Origin: Acanthopleura granulata
Lineage: Eukaryota > Mollusca > Polyplacophora > Chitonida > Chitonidae
Assembly (NCBI GenBank): GCA_016165875.1
Contig: JABBOT010000002.1
Coordinates: 39,025,868-39,089,867, forward strand
DNA: 64,000 bases
Reading direction: 5' to 3'
The translations under genes were made by a program, and so were the position numbers. Below are positions 1 to 17,067 of this stretch, one piece after another (the stretch's first letter is position 1; each line of letters starts with the position of its first letter). Under the pieces are notes generated by a model, which saw only the letters and a program-made list of their open reading frames with translations, did not search any database and was not told where the DNA came from.

Positions 1-1392
1 ATTTAGCTGAGACTGGAAATGCTCGTTAATTAAATGGTAGGAGTAAACCTTAAGCACAGTGACATCACAATGAATATTCAAGAGGAGGAGAGGAGGATTT
101 TCATTGGACAAGCCTAAAACATGGCGGGACTTTCTATGTGCCAGGAATAGAGGGATTTTGTAAAAAATGACCATGTTTAAAACAGTTTGTCTCTTTTACG
201 AAAGCTTTAAAAAATGTAAAAAAATAGTATTCCACACAGTCTGTATAGCTCTTTCCTTTAAGGGAATTGGGGAATTATGGGAATTTTTGACCAAAGCATT
301 GGTCTAAAACAGCTGATATGGCCTTAGTGCAAGCATTTTAACACTGCTGCAACATGCTATCCCCTTGGCTGATCATTCATTAGGCTAATTACAGAAAAGT
401 ATGAAGCCTGAAGAGGGGATGATGGCAGTGACTCAAAGGAAGTACATTTCAAGCTATCATTAAATACATATGTCCTAACATAGTTTAAATTCTGGCTTAA
501 TTTTTGGATTGGATGTAAAAAATACGTAACAACTACTGTTGGCATCAGAAGTCATTTTGAACATTTTATATCCTATGTTACCCAGAGAGTTTTGGTTGTG
601 ACCCAAACAATATGCTTCCAGAGGCCAGATCACACAGTTGGCGCCTTCTTCAATTCGGTCCATAAATTAAATAAGAAAATAAAGCAAACCTTGATATATT
701 TCTAAATAGGTAAATTGCTCTTATTGAATAAATTTGCTTGCTTCATTCATGTGCATTCAATAGTTTCCCTCTTACGTGCGCTTACATATAGATAGCTAAC
801 TGCATTCTATTCCAGCCTTTATGCTCATCTGATCTGTCACTCAGTCACCCACGTTTTATTGCACCAGGTTTCATTGTTTACTCTCTTGTCCTATAACCTT
901 GTAATATCAGCGCAAAGAAAACCGCAAATTTGGATAACATACTCAATACATACTCAATATCTTTTCTTTTTATTACCTTTGTTTGGTTTAAAGGGTTACA
1001 AAGAAACCAGATAACTATTCTAAGATATCTTCAGCGCATCATATCATAAGTCACGTGACCTAGCCCTTCCTTGAAAGACGACAATGAATGACTGTCTATT
1101 TTTTAAAAAATGACATCGAAAGGACTACATAATTTTTCTTGTAATCATCCAGATGAATATTATTTATGTCATCGATCTAACAGCGTAACTATTGTAAGCC
1201 AAAATACACCACAATACCATAAAACACTTGCTTTCTCCGCTCGTGGTGATAACCAGACGAAAATATGGAGCCAAAGTCCGGGCATGTCGGCTTTACTGTT
1301 CACAAAAATGTACCGTTTTCTGGCCTTACAAACACTGTAATGTTACCACCATCTACGTCCCAATGTTACTGAAGCTACAAGGATATACGAAC
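1..1392. other. host non-coding sequence
   Basis: AT-rich sequence with only short ORFs. No exon, RNA gene or clear repeat was recognised. If the UBE2D-like first exon at 1393-1416 is real, this stretch is the start of its first intron, since that gene runs leftward. The exon 2 sequence of that family was not found here. Confidence 0.5.
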
Positions 1393-1416
1393 CTTTGTTA
1401 TTCTTTTCATAGCCAT
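1393..1416 (-). CDS. probable first coding exon of a second UBE2D-like gene
   Basis: On the minus strand an ATG opens an eight-codon exon reading MAMKRITK, followed at once by a GT splice donor (GTTCGT). This matches in length, phase and sequence the first coding exon of the UBE2D gene at 15660-15683 (MALKRINK, donor GTTTGT). Both have a GCATGCGC site at a similar distance upstream. The rest of the gene would lie beyond the left edge of the window. An eight-codon exon is weak evidence alone; a decayed duplicate of the promoter and first exon is equally possible. Confidence 0.55.
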
Positions 1417-1502
1417 GTTTGTGATGTTATAAAATCGAAATATAATCGTATCTTTCCTTCCCTTCTTCCGTCTCTCCCTTCGTCAAAGCGGAAAGTTTAT
1501 GA

Positions 1503-1510
1503 GCATGCGC
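1503..1510. promoter_or_regulatory. NRF1-like GCATGCGC promoter motif
   Basis: The 8-mer GCATGCGC lies about 87 bp upstream of the ATG at 1416 (minus strand), inside ATGAGCATGCGCG. The same 13-mer lies about 59 bp upstream of the ATG of the intact UBE2D gene (15742-15749). The core resembles the NRF1 palindrome typical of TATA-less housekeeping promoters. The regulatory role is inferred from position and the paired occurrence. Confidence 0.4.
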
Positions 1511-1516
1511 GGTATG

Positions 1517-2252
1517 AGTCAATGCTAGAGCAGCGCGATCTAGCGGAGAATTACGGCATTGCCATTTGACAAATACTGAGAGCATGTAATGACGAAGTCG
1601 GGGCACGTGGACAGTGATATTGAGTCAATGTAGGACTGAAACTAAAACTCTTGTGCGTGGTCACCACGGGAAACGAAGTTAACAAGCTAAGAAGATGACA
1701 ATGAAAATGTTAGCTTTTATGAAACGTGTGCTACGGGTACTTGAGCGAATTCGACATAACGCGTACCAATATAACCTGGTGTCATGTAAATTCAAATTCT
1801 CTCAATTTGTCATAGATAACACAGCACGTGAGCGCGTGTATTTCCATTGAAACCAAGCACATACCATGCAGGGGTGTACGCTAGTGTTATCTAGTGGGCG
1901 GGCTTTATGTAAAGTCGACTGAAAAAGTATTCCACACAACCTTCAACCTACTAGGCATTTGGTATTGTGCTGTAGCTGATGTAGCATAAATATTAACTCT
2001 AGACAAACCAAAATCGAAACAAGAACAGGCCCACGTAGGCCTGTATATATATAGGCCTGCGCCGATAGGTAGAATATTTAAAATATCTTACCGCTATGGT
2101 ATTTATTTTTGAGGCATCAATATGTCACAAAGATAGCACAGTGAAAAGGTGTAGTTTTAACGAAGAGATTTGTCGATTTATTATATGTGCAAGTATTTAC
2201 AGCTTGGTACATGAACGTGTGGTAGCGCTACACGAGAGATGTGACAGAATTA

Positions 2253-2298
<46 letters not shown>

Positions 2299-2880
2299 AC
2301 AAACATCCCACCTCCCTATATGCATGTATATACTGACTTTTTTGAGCATGTGCATATATTAGGCCTATATTTAGAGTATATTTAGGTCGCATTTGGGTGA
2401 ATAGGCCTACAACAGTCCGACCGAGTGTGACAAATGGGAGTGCTAAAGCTAGCGACCGGTTTATGAGCAGAAGTTCAGTCTCCGTTTACCTGACGTGACA
2501 TAGGGAAAAGGCGGCACGGTAGTAAGAAGGTTCGAGAATAGACGCCAGCTGGAGGACCTACATTACGTGTGATACAAAACCCGACAGACCACATGAATGG
2601 GCGGGAGGTTTAAACTGGTGCACAGCCTTTAGATACCCGATAAGAGTGTTTGATATAATTGCTATTGATTGCCTTTCTGAACTATATATAGGCCTTTGTA
2701 TGATGTGCGCGTATGACGTCATTGTATTTATGTATATATTTGTGCTTATACATGTATGTATATAGAGATACGTCTGAAAATCACGCTGCTTACACGTGTA
2801 TAGGGATACCGGGGTGGGTATATATATATATATATATATATGGGTGTGTATGTGTGTGTGTATATATATATGTATGTATG
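1517..2880. other. host intergenic sequence with microsatellites
   Basis: No gene recognised. A perfect TA microsatellite covers about 2251-2297, and mixed TA/TG simple repeats cover about 2816-2880, directly in front of a SINE head. The short ORFs here arise from the simple repeats. Confidence 0.5.
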
Positions 2881-3140
2881 TCATGGCTCAATTGGTTAGT
2901 GCGCTAGCGCAGCGTAATGGTCCAAAAGCCTCCCACCAATGCGGTCGCTGTGAGTTTAAGTCCAGCCCATACGGGCTTCCTCACCGGCCGTATGTGAGAA
3001 GGCCTGTCAGCAACCTCCGGATGGTCGTGAGTTTCCCCCGGGCTCGGCCAGGTTTCCTCCCACCATAATTCTGGCTGCCGTCGTATAAGTGAAATATTCT
3101 TGAGTACGGCGTAAAGCACCAATGAAATAAATCAAAGTCA
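2881..3140 (+). mobile_element. full-length tRNA-derived SINE
   Basis: The element starts with a tRNA-like head: A box TGGCTCAATTGG and B box GAGTTTAAGTCC about 60 bp later. The body (GGTTTCCTCCCACCATAAT, then GTGAAATATTCTTGAGTACG) ends in an ATGAAATAAAT tail. The same 3' body recurs in the window at 3475, 5442, 16034, 16138, 32714, 56335 and 59831, so it is a dispersed family. Such SINEs are abundant in mollusc genomes. This copy is the only one here with its Pol III head intact. Confidence 0.85.
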
Positions 3141-3474
3141 GACCATATTTATTATACGTGAATTATTTTCCCGCGGTATATGCATATATTTTCTTCCTAT
3201 ATCTATATCATCAAATTAGAGAACAAAATACAATGTGTTGTACATGTTTATTGATATATATTGTTCAAATGACTTAAGTTCCGTTTTCAAATTGAATAAA
3301 ATGTTTACATGTCTGTTATGTGAGAAGTCGTCTGAAAACGATGAGGCAGATTTAAGCATGGATGGATGAAAAAAGATTCTCACCAAATTACAAGCCGTGG
3401 TTTTACTGGATATTATAGCAAGGAAAAGAAAATAATCAAAGAAATCCATTATTATTTATAATTTTATTATATTT

Positions 3475-3622
3475 TATTTATTTGATGATGGGTGTTTTAC
3501 GCCTAAATTAAGAACTTTTAACTTATACGACAATGGCCAGGTGGGAGGAAACCAGAGAGAAGCCGGAGAGGGCGCCAGCATGAGCTGTGTATGGGCTTGA
3601 ACTCACAACAACTGCACTATTG
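3475..3622 (-). mobile_element. degenerate SINE copy, minus strand
   Basis: It reads TTTATTTATTTGATGATGGG, then GTGTTTTACGCC and GGGAGGAAACC, ending near CCAGCATGAGCTGTG. It is the reverse complement of the 2881-3140 SINE body with many substitutions and small gaps, so it is an old copy. Confidence 0.7.
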
Positions 3623-3734
3623 GGTATATATGTTATTATAATGTTACGCCTGTATTAAAATAAATCATAGTGAAGTGCACCCAGGCCTTTTTGCAATCGG
3701 TCCTATACAAGACTGACTCGTACGAATCAGGTAA

Positions 3735-4310
3735 AAGAAAAGACAACAAAAAATTGTAACCAAAGTTATTTCAGAAGAGGCGTCCGCACAGACCTAAACG
3801 GGCATAGCATTTTTATGACGTGTTTGTTAACTGTACAAATAATCTTTAAATCTGGAATTCTTACGAGGCCATGAGATACGCCATTTTGGTTAAACTGGAA
3901 GTACGATGTCGCGTCATCCGTACCTCACGCTCTTCAGTCTTAGGGGCCGGACACTCATTCGTGCGCGAAGTACTTTCCCCTTTATTATTACAATCGAAGG
4001 CCACGCACTGTGTTCTTCTGGTTGAAACCTTGGGGAATAACCCAGACGTATTCTACTACCACGTTTGCCTTGAAAATGGCTTTAAAGTACATCACAGTTG
4101 TCTCGTAGTCGCAAGGAAAACAGCTGATATAACATTTATGTACTTCTATAAAGCAAAGTGGTAAACTAGGTACTGATGACGTCACAGCGGAAACATATGT
4201 CTTCTCGGGTAGTAGAAATATCTAGCCCTTGATAGGTTAAAATTGAGAGCGTGGCTTACCGTTCGATTTTCACCACGTGGGCGTTTTTACTTACTGTGAA
4301 TTGCGATATC
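3735..4310 (+). repeat. left arm of a long inverted repeat
   Basis: This stretch is the diverged reverse complement of 6843-7378. Examples are GCACAGACCTAAACGGGCAT here against CACAGACCTGAACTGGCAT in the other arm, and the shared block CATATGTCTTCTCGGGTAGT. Both arms contain overlapping ORFs with similar residues (DVFYYHVCLENGFKVHH here), but the shared ORF is not intact in either arm. The arms enclose about 2.5 kb, as in a foldback transposon or two inverted copies of one repeat. Confidence 0.75.
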
Positions 4311-5441
4311 TCGGTTACCATACATCACAAAACTAAAACATGACGTTTTTTAAACTATGAACAGGGTTCTTTATCGATACATAGAAACATTCGGCGTAGA
4401 GTTGTCTTTTCTTTTAGGTTTTGTTGAAATGATCATACAATCTGTTTGGCCCAAGCCGTAACTTCTACAAACGATGCAGTTTGAAATCTCGCGAAACCTT
4501 ATTTGTTATATAAATCGAACACTGCCTTTTGTAGATGTTGAGAACTTCGCTCCATTATATTTGTTCTTGACCAACAGTCAGTATTCTCTGTGAATCAGCG
4601 GACACTCATGGAGGCAACCGAGGATATACATTGTGTAGGAATTCCCAGACTGCATGGAATAGGGAAGCGGAAAGGAGCACTAAGTGCGCGTGTCAGATCA
4701 CCAGGATTTGAACTTGAATCTATGTATCCAGATTTCAGCACTGTAAAATCAGGTAAATAGAAATGCCCTCTATATATGGCCATATGTACCTACATACATG
4801 CTTGTAGTGCATGTGGGCTGCTCCCAGTTTTTTTTTCGGCATTTTTTCATTTTGCATTGTTTTAATGTGATGACAACACATCATTTAGATCCAGACAAGC
4901 GTGAACTTCGACATGCGTTAGTTTTAGATCATTGCAATTTCTCTACCTAATTCTGATTAGACCTATAAGTCATGTTTCTTGGGGGTGCGTATCTGTAGCT
5001 GTTATATTTAAGCATTATGCAAGGAGGAGGCAGGAAATCAAGGCTTGTATGTATACATGCGACAATTTGCCAACCCGTGCACTATATATCGTCGCTGCTC
5101 TGGGTTATCCACTGAAGTAGTCTTTTATATTAATTTAATGTAGGAAGGTAGAAGGCTGTTGGCCATTTCGCGAAATAACAGAATTTTATAAGCTACTTTG
5201 GCCGCAGGTTTTAAATTTGAAGTGCTTCGTAAGAAGCCTTTTCGTCTATAAGCTGTTTATAGCCCTTATGACCTATGTAAGCATGTGAAGACACCCTTGT
5301 ACAGCAAAACGTATACACGCACAGCTCTTCATTCTATACCTATTCAAGTTTCTGAGCGAAATTATACTCTAGTTATCAAAATGATGTCTCCATGTATAGA
5401 TTCCTTGAAAGCATGTATGGCGAAGATCTTGGGGTTCCCTT
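4311..5441. other. spacer inside the inverted repeat
   Basis: AT-rich DNA between the arms at 3735-4310 and 6843-7378. Only short ORFs with no recognisable domain. No transposase motif was seen. Confidence 0.5.
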
Positions 5442-5547
5442 ATGTTCAGCCCGGTTTCCTCCAACCATGATGCTGTCCGCCGTCGTATAAGTGAAATACT
5501 CTTATGTACGGGGTAAAACACCAATTATGTAAAGAAATAAATAAATT
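5442..5547 (+). mobile_element. 5'-truncated SINE copy
   Basis: 3' part of the SINE family: GGTTTCCTCCAACCATGATG, then GTGAAATACTC and an AAGAAATAAATAAA tail. The tRNA head is absent, as expected from 5' truncation. Confidence 0.75.
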
Positions 5548-5650
5548 GATTGTGTGTCTTCCATACAGCCCCTTCGCTCCGACATACACGTCATACATGC
5601 ATGCATCCTGATCGAATTTTACTTTGCTCTGTCAGTAATTGCTCATATAT

Positions 5651-6120
5651 ACACGGAAAGAAAAATTTGGGTCAAATGACTTAAAAACCGAAATTATACA
5701 ACTCAGCTAATTCATCTCAGAAAACTTCATATGAAAAGATCAGATGAGTCACGAATGGCCCATAATGTAATACTGCTGACTCACCTCGATAGTCGGAAAA
5801 CTCATAGAAGTATAGTCACTTGAGTCGAGCACCTAATCCAAGTATTTCACTCTATTAGCCGACAGACTCGCTTTTATGGTCCAAAAAACTCACTTACTTG
5901 GTCGAATGACTCATTCCTTTGGTCAGCGGACTCTCTCTTCTGGTTACATAACTCATTCAGTTACATCCTGCGTTCAGTCATTTTGTCGAAGAAACTTTGA
6001 CACTCTGACTCACTTTTTTTCTAACATATACATGTGACTAACCTCAATGAGTCGAAAACAAATGACTCACTGGGATGAGTCGTTTTAGCGGAAAAGTGAC
6101 CCATTAATTTTTCTCAGTGT
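5651..6120. mobile_element. MITE built from TGACTCA-rich sequence
   Basis: The ends form an imperfect inverted repeat: ACACGGAAAGAAAAATTTGG from 5651, and ACACTGAGAAAAATTAATGG read back from 6120. The interior holds about a dozen TGACTCA or TGAGTCG-type motifs on both strands (for example near 5743, 5780, 5906, 6004, 6045, 6062, 6076). It has no coding capacity. It looks like a non-autonomous DNA element; the TGACTCA motif equals the AP-1 consensus. Confidence 0.55.
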
Positions 6121-6121
6121 A

Positions 6122-6842
6122 AATGTTCATCCCATTTCATTTTCGTGTTTTAATGTAATTTCTGCTCATTTTGGGGACTGAAAGCGCCTTAGTGTCTTTT
6201 CATGTCAATCGGGGACACTGGATTCCGCTTGAAAGAAAAGACGTAAAAATGAAAAGTTTAGGCTTACATTACGTATGGGTTCAAAAAGGGAGGTACCCTC
6301 TGCAAATGAATTAATATGACAAATTAACATCGTACAGGATACAGAACTGGATTTAGGAAGCCCAAACATTTATCTGCTTCTTGTAGCGCGGAATCCATCT
6401 GCCCTATACAAACCCCCCTCCTATAATCCAACAAAATGATAATCCATGAATACTGTATAACTGTATGGTATAATTAAGGGACCATCAGCCATGGCCACGG
6501 TCTGTATTTTCACAAATACATCCAATAAACAATTGTAATGATATGTGATTAATATTGACATTTCTTCGTTTCGAAACCCCTATTTCCCGAAATATAAAGT
6601 CGAGTGTTACACGATCTTCTTACAAATTTTTAAATATGATATTTTACTCAAAAGATGACTGCAGAGACAGAGGTCCGCAAGTTTCACTGTTCTGACCACC
6701 TTTCTGTTCACTGTACGGGCACACTCAGCTCCTTTCCTGAGCTGCTGGATGTGCGCCTTTCCAGAAAGAAGAATCAAAAGAAAGACAGCACGAGACCGAA
6801 TGTATATCTTTATCGATAAAGAATCCTATTCATAGTTAAATA
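6122..6842. other. rest of the inverted-repeat spacer
   Basis: AT-rich, no gene or RNA recognised. Confidence 0.45.
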
Positions 6843-7378
6843 AACGAAGTAAGTGAAAACACCCGTGTGGGGAAAATCGAATGAGCTGCCACGCTCTCAA
6901 TTTTAACCCATCACGGGCCAGATATTTCTACTACCCGAGAAGACATATGTTTCCGCTGTGACGTCACCAGTACTGAGTTCAGCATTGTGCCATATAGAAG
7001 TAGCGTTAAATCAGCTGTTTTCCTTGCGATTATGGGACAATTGTGATATACTTTAAGGCCATTTTCAACGAAAAAGTGGTAGTGGAATACTTCTGACGTT
7101 CCCCAAGGTGTCAACCAAGAGGCTTCCATTGTAATAATAAAGTGGACTGTACTTCGGGCATTAAAGCGTGTTTCGCCTCTAATAGTGAAGAGCGTAGGGG
7201 AAGGATGAGGCGACATCGTGTTTTCGGTTTCTCCAAAATGGCATATCCTATGGCTTCGTAAGAATTTCAGATTCATGCAGTTACCAAGCATGTCATAAAA
7301 ATGCCTATGCCAGTTCAGGTCTGTGTGGACCCCATTTCTAAAATAACTTTTGTTATAGTTTTTGTAGTGTTTTCTTTT
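6843..7378 (-). repeat. right arm of a long inverted repeat
   Basis: Diverged reverse complement of 3735-4310. The longest ORF (6911-7291, minus) shares the string VENGLKVYH with the ORF of the other arm, so the ORFs are probably remnants of the repeat rather than host genes. Confidence 0.75.
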
Positions 7379-10300
7379 AAACAGCTTTCTGAGAAAATGG
7401 GATGTTGTGCGCGTCTGCAGCCCGGCAAATCTTTGAAAGTGGTCCTCCTACGAGTTTCACTCACATTTACAACTCGAACCCATCATGTTCGGTATTTCCT
7501 CAGCCCACAAGTTTTCCCATTTCTAACAATAATTCAGCCGCTGAAACTTCTAGGAACTCTTGAAGTCAAACCGAAATCCGGTATTCGGATGAACTGTTGA
7601 CACGGATCCAATGGCTATAGTCGGTTTCTTTCAAGTTTCAGCCCCTATTCAGTTCCCTGTAAAATCATTCCTGGTCACTACCAAAATTGCCATTGATCGA
7701 CATTTAACATCACAAGCTCTACATCCTGATATGTTGGAAGGTCATACCGCCGTAAGTAAAACGCAGTTGGGGCATTTTTTCTTGTTTATAATGTGTAGGT
7801 GACAAGCTAAAAGAAACAGACTATAGAGCAGCCTTATTTCAAGGCAAAAAATTTTCAGACTAAGAGCGTTGGTTCGCTACGACTATGAGGCCCATGTCCA
7901 CTGGTAAAAGGCAGCTCATGTATTTGGCGAAGGGTGGGAGAACCGCTGAGGTAATACCATAAAATACTGGAGTCTTCACGGTGGAGTATATGGTATCGCA
8001 ACAACCACATCAGCCATGTCAGTAGTTCTTGTTTTCATTTTGACCGACAGTCATTGATTTCATATTACATTTTAAAAGACATCATGTTGAGCAAACAGAT
8101 CCAATGCCTTTAAAGGTACAGAAACAAAAAGACTGGAGAATTTGTCTACATTACGAGTTGAATATACATGAAAATCAAAACACAAGGTAGTGGGAGATAG
8201 GGTCGATTTAATAAGGTTCTATTATTGTTTATTTTTTTGTTAACTTGGCACTTTAATATACAAATCTGGACTGTACCACACCACAGATGTACCTAGAGTG
8301 TCTCCACTTTATCCAAATTCTGGAATTCAACCATATATATCTGTTCACGCAAAAGTTAAGAATTCACAAGTTATTCAAATAACTTAGTATATGAAAAAGA
8401 ACTTTTTCACATAATATTGATTCAATACTGAAAAATGAAGTAAATCACAAATATTCGCAACAAATATTTTTCTGCTGCTATATTTTGAAAATGGATACAA
8501 AACCACGCCACCCTTCACAAAGTGTTTGTGTACTTTGCAAGAAAAGAATCTCACATTCTTCTTTCTACGTATAACATTCGTTTTACAACGTTAGAGCCGC
8601 AAGAAAAATATATTCTTAAAATGTTATATCACAACAAACCAGTTAGGGAAAATGGTGCCTTCAAATATCTTCCACAAATATTAAACACACAAAATAAACA
8701 ACACTATAATTATAACAAAACAAACTGATGTGTCACAAATAAACCATGATTCCATGAGTGGATATCAGTTTTGTGACCGGTGCAATGCGAGAAGATTTAG
8801 ACCAGCTAAATCCAAAATAAATCACTGAATAAATAGACAGATGTACTGACCAGATGTTTTTGTCTTGGACGCAAAGACACAGAAGATCAACCTGAATGTT
8901 AACTTCGTGAGGAGGAACTAAACTATCTCTGACCGGACCAGATATAAAGTGGTGGGTAACTTGAAAGTTACCCTGGAAAGTTTCAGAAAATCTTCGTGGT
9001 TTACATCAGAATGACAAATGCTGGCACATTGTTTTTATCACCAGAGGGCCACACAGAGAACTGAGGATTTAGACTAGGTGAATGCACCTGAAAAATAATC
9101 ACAGCTTAAATCTGATATTTGTAACGCTGAACACATTTCCAATCAATATGTGAACAACAATAAAATCTCCATAGAAATGTAACCATGACAACAGGACAAT
9201 CTAAAAGTCAGTCAAGCTCCATACAAATCATCATACGCACAATATAAAAATCTGTTCACCAAAATATTAACAAATGCCATGGACATGTGTGTGAAACTGA
9301 GGTAAATTTTGAGCCTGTACTTAATTTATGTAATTTCAATTCACTGAAATATGGTTTTGAGGTGTTACGGGCATGCTTACTAAAAAATCCTGTAAAAATA
9401 TCCTAACAGGATAATCTATATATATATCTGTAACTTATATGAATGTACCCTTTTATAATACAAATCAGTAAATTAGTCCTCAAGGGCAATAATCTTTACG
9501 TCCATTAGTATGAATACCTCCTATTGTAATTTCAATGCACATGATTAAGTCCGGTATTGCCAAATCAGAGAGGATCTTACAATCCGTAATATGGTATAAT
9601 GGCATCTTTACCACCATTTCTGGACTTGGGGAAGTGTCAAGACTGTCCTTTATTTCGGCATAGCTGCACAATTTGCACTGTGTTGAGATATCCGAATATC
9701 TTTGGGGATGCTGGATAAATAAGGGCATAAGCACTTACCAGTCACTTTATAACACATCACAGTAACACAAAACAGAAACATCCCTGAACGGTGGTCCTTT
9801 GTTTCTGCTCCTCTATACAGATATCAATAAGTACATATAAAAATGTCCTTTATGAGTACAAAGAGTAATACTTTGTATGTAAATAATTTCTCCTGTGCGA
9901 CTGTCTGGTAGACAGGTGAGGAATTACTTCTGGGCAAAATGATGGATCTCCTCCAGGTCTTTGGAGTGATTATTCTTGGCTTCTACACACACACACACTG
10001 TGGAGTTTCCCAGTGAAAGACACCAACAATCTAAGACAAACCTAAATTGCTGAAATGAAAAACAGAATTACTGTTGAGCTTAGTTTATCAAATTTGTTGC
10101 TCAATTAGCCCAAAAGACACAAGATGTACTTTTCTTCGGCAGACAAAAGGATACATACAACTGGCTTATTTATGCTTTATTCTGGAGTGTAAAAACCTGG
10201 GACAATTGCAATCGTAATCAATGAGCAATCACTGTGAATCACCCAGTCAATGTTATCCAGTCAGAAATTTGCCTGCTTGCATTAGCAAAGAATTAATACA

Positions 10301-11125
10301 CGCAGTAAATTTCAAATGTGTCAATCAAAGGCACTGAAAGCTCTTAAACACATGGCGGGCGAACATTATCAGTTGACCGAGCCATCAAGGTAGAAAATCC
10401 TGCTATGTCCTACTTGTTTAGTGTTCTGAAGAATGGGATCGTCAATAGAACATTATTCTATGTGGCCTTGGGAGGTACAAAGGCACAGAGGGCAAGCCTG
10501 GCCATCTCGCTCTGTTCTTACGTCTTCTATCACAAGCTGTATGCTTGAATGATCAAAAGGTTTTATCCTATTCTATATCCATGATCGAATGCCCCAAGAA
10601 GAATTGTGACATCGATTATGTTTTAATATGACAGCAGACCAGCATCTCTCAGTTTATGCCTGTTTTGTCCCATCCTCTGAGGTGTGGAAAGTTCTTGTTT
10701 TTTCAAGATTTTAACTGCCATCTTCGCGTGCACAGACATATGTTTCGTCTTTGCTATCCGTCAATTTGGGGAACTACTATTTGATTGGATAATGTATTTA
10801 TATCAATATTCATCAACTACAGAGTCGGGTGGATCAGTTATTTCTACCTGGATCAAGGCAGAAAACATAGGCTGTGTCTAACTTGATAAAATGAAGCTGA
10901 GCATATACTGGTAAGCCACACTCATTCAATGAGGATACCATATCATAAACCATTTGTCACTTATGTACTTATTTTTGCAAGGAATCACAATGATTTTTGA
11001 CACTGGAAAAATACAACGTAATGTCTGAGCCAGCATCCATTTAATTCAATGATGTAGCCGATATCTGTGGAGTGATGATTAAGTAAAAAGTTTTCACATT
11101 CTACCAACCTTAAACAGAAATTTGG
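7379..11125. other. downstream flank / possible 3' UTR of UBE2D
   Basis: About 3.7 kb to the left of the UBE2D stop codon, hence downstream of that minus-strand gene. No coding exon recognised. Part of it may be 3' UTR; no unambiguous poly(A) site could be chosen. ORFs at 8522-8728 and 9480-9734 show no known features. Confidence 0.4.
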
Positions 11126-15683
<4,558 letters not shown>

Positions 15684-15741
15684 ATTTCATCGATATTAAA
15701 CACGACCCAGCTGGTTTTTCGTCCCGTCCGTTGGTTCATGA

Positions 15742-15749
15742 GCATGCGC
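15742..15749. promoter_or_regulatory. NRF1-like motif upstream of UBE2D
   Basis: GCATGCGC within ATGAGCATGCGCG, about 59 bp upstream of the UBE2D ATG. The matching 13-mer at 1500-1512 sits similarly upstream of the putative second first exon. The promoter role is inferred. Confidence 0.4.
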
Positions 15750-16033
15750 GCACTTCCACCAAGGTCAATAGAAGGCAGCGCCACAAAGCGGATCGGCAAT
15801 ACGTCAACTGGTGCAAACCAATCAGTTCTCTTCTGTCCACACTGGCGCGAAAACCTTGCGTGCATTCAGGAAGTAACCTGGTTAACATAAACTTCATGTA
15901 CAAGGCCAAGCCAGCGGATCGCCTGAAGGCCCATGCCAAATGTGTTTTACTGTGCACTCAACAACTAGTTCAACCATTTCGCAGGACCAATTTTACATTC
16001 CGAACATGCACAACGGAACCAGGCTGTCGTTAC

Positions 16034-16128
16034 AGATCTGTCGTGGGTTTCCTCCCGCCATAATGCTGGCCGCCGTCGTTGAAGTGAAATATTTTTGAGT
16101 ACCTCGTAAAACACCAATGAAATAAATG
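16034..16128 (+). mobile_element. SINE 3' fragment
   Basis: GGGTTTCCTCCCGCCATAAT, then GTGAAATATTTTTGAGTACC and an AATGAAATAAA tail. It is truncated at the 5' end. It lies head to tail, inverted, against the next copy. Confidence 0.8.
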
Positions 16129-16137
16129 GATACATGT

Positions 16138-16320
16138 ATTTGTTTGATTGGTGTTTTACGTATTCCATATGCACATTCAAAAATATTTCACTTACACGGC
16201 TGCGGCCAACATTATGGTGGGAGGAAAACCCAGGACCCATCCGCAGGTTGCTGGCAGGCCTTCCCACGTACTGCCGGAGAGAAAGCCAGCATGAGCTGGA
16301 GGCTTGTGTTTAAGCTGCTT
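16138..16320 (-). mobile_element. SINE copy, minus strand
   Basis: Reads TTTGTTTGATTGGTGTTTTA on the plus strand and runs to CCAGCATGAGCTGG. With 16034-16128 it forms a hairpin-like inverted pair of two insertions. Confidence 0.8.
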
Positions 16321-16993
16321 ATAAGAGGTACAGTTTGAAATGTAACAGTATACATTTAGGTCAATTCTGCCTTTGTTTTCAGAGGGCATTAACAGTTTTG
16401 TTATCAGTGCATAGTGCAGCAACAGGTATTTGTTAAACATAGTGTTGAATGTAAGAGCATAATGCTTATTTAAGTACATTGTAATGAATGAATAATCTCT
16501 GCCCTTCCTGACATCACTCCTATGGTTTTATATGTGTGCTTTAAATATTTCATCAAGTAGTACATAGGTCATTTTGAGATCACCAAATTCATCAATCCAT
16601 CATTGTGTGGTTTACAGTAATGCAGGATTCCTGATGCAGAAATTTAGCCTGAGTGCTCCAATATGAACTTTCCCGTTGAATTTCCACTGAAACTGCAAAA
16701 AACCTAATTTCATAAAATGGCTTGTGAAACAACCTGTATACATTTGATTGTGTTATGTCATACTCAAGAATTTTTGCACTTGTACAATTGCACACAGTCT
16801 TATGGGTGTACGAAACCGGAGTGACACGAGCGTCGCCGAATGCCTATTGTCATCAAGGCCACACTAGCTGTAAGAGCGGGCATATGTAAAAACCAGTAGT
16901 GATTGTAGCTACATTCAGTTTGTACGTGGTGTTCTTATCGGACAAGCTGGTTTTGAAAAATAGCTCATTACATTATGACATTTTGCCTATAAT
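16321..16993. other. host flank left of the Polinton block
   Basis: No gene recognised. It ends at the 6-bp target duplication AATGTT (16994-16999) next to the outer TIR. Confidence 0.5.
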
Positions 16994-16999
16994 AATGTT
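16994..16999. repeat. left target-site duplication AATGTT
   Basis: AATGTT directly precedes the left TIR and is repeated directly after the right TIR at 51344-51349. A 6-bp duplication is the known Polinton integration signature. Confidence 0.85.
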
Positions 17000-17067
17000 A
17001 GTAGTAGGATAGGCTAACTTCATGGCGCATCCCTATCTTTTAACCTGGGGGGCGCATGAGGCACAGG
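17000..17067 (+). repeat. left TIR of element L
   Basis: About 60 of 68 positions match the reverse complement of 51276-51343, including AGTAGTAGGATAGGCTA and CATCCCTATCTTTTAAC. It starts with AG, as Polinton ends usually do. Confidence 0.88.

Noticed and set aside
2096..2907. ORFs rich in YIYIYI and HTHIHTH
   Set aside because: They are translations of TA and TG microsatellites.
7301..7802. Plus-strand ORFs of 99 and 63 aa
   Set aside because: The first overlaps the inverted-repeat arm; both lack recognisable domains and are likely chance frames.
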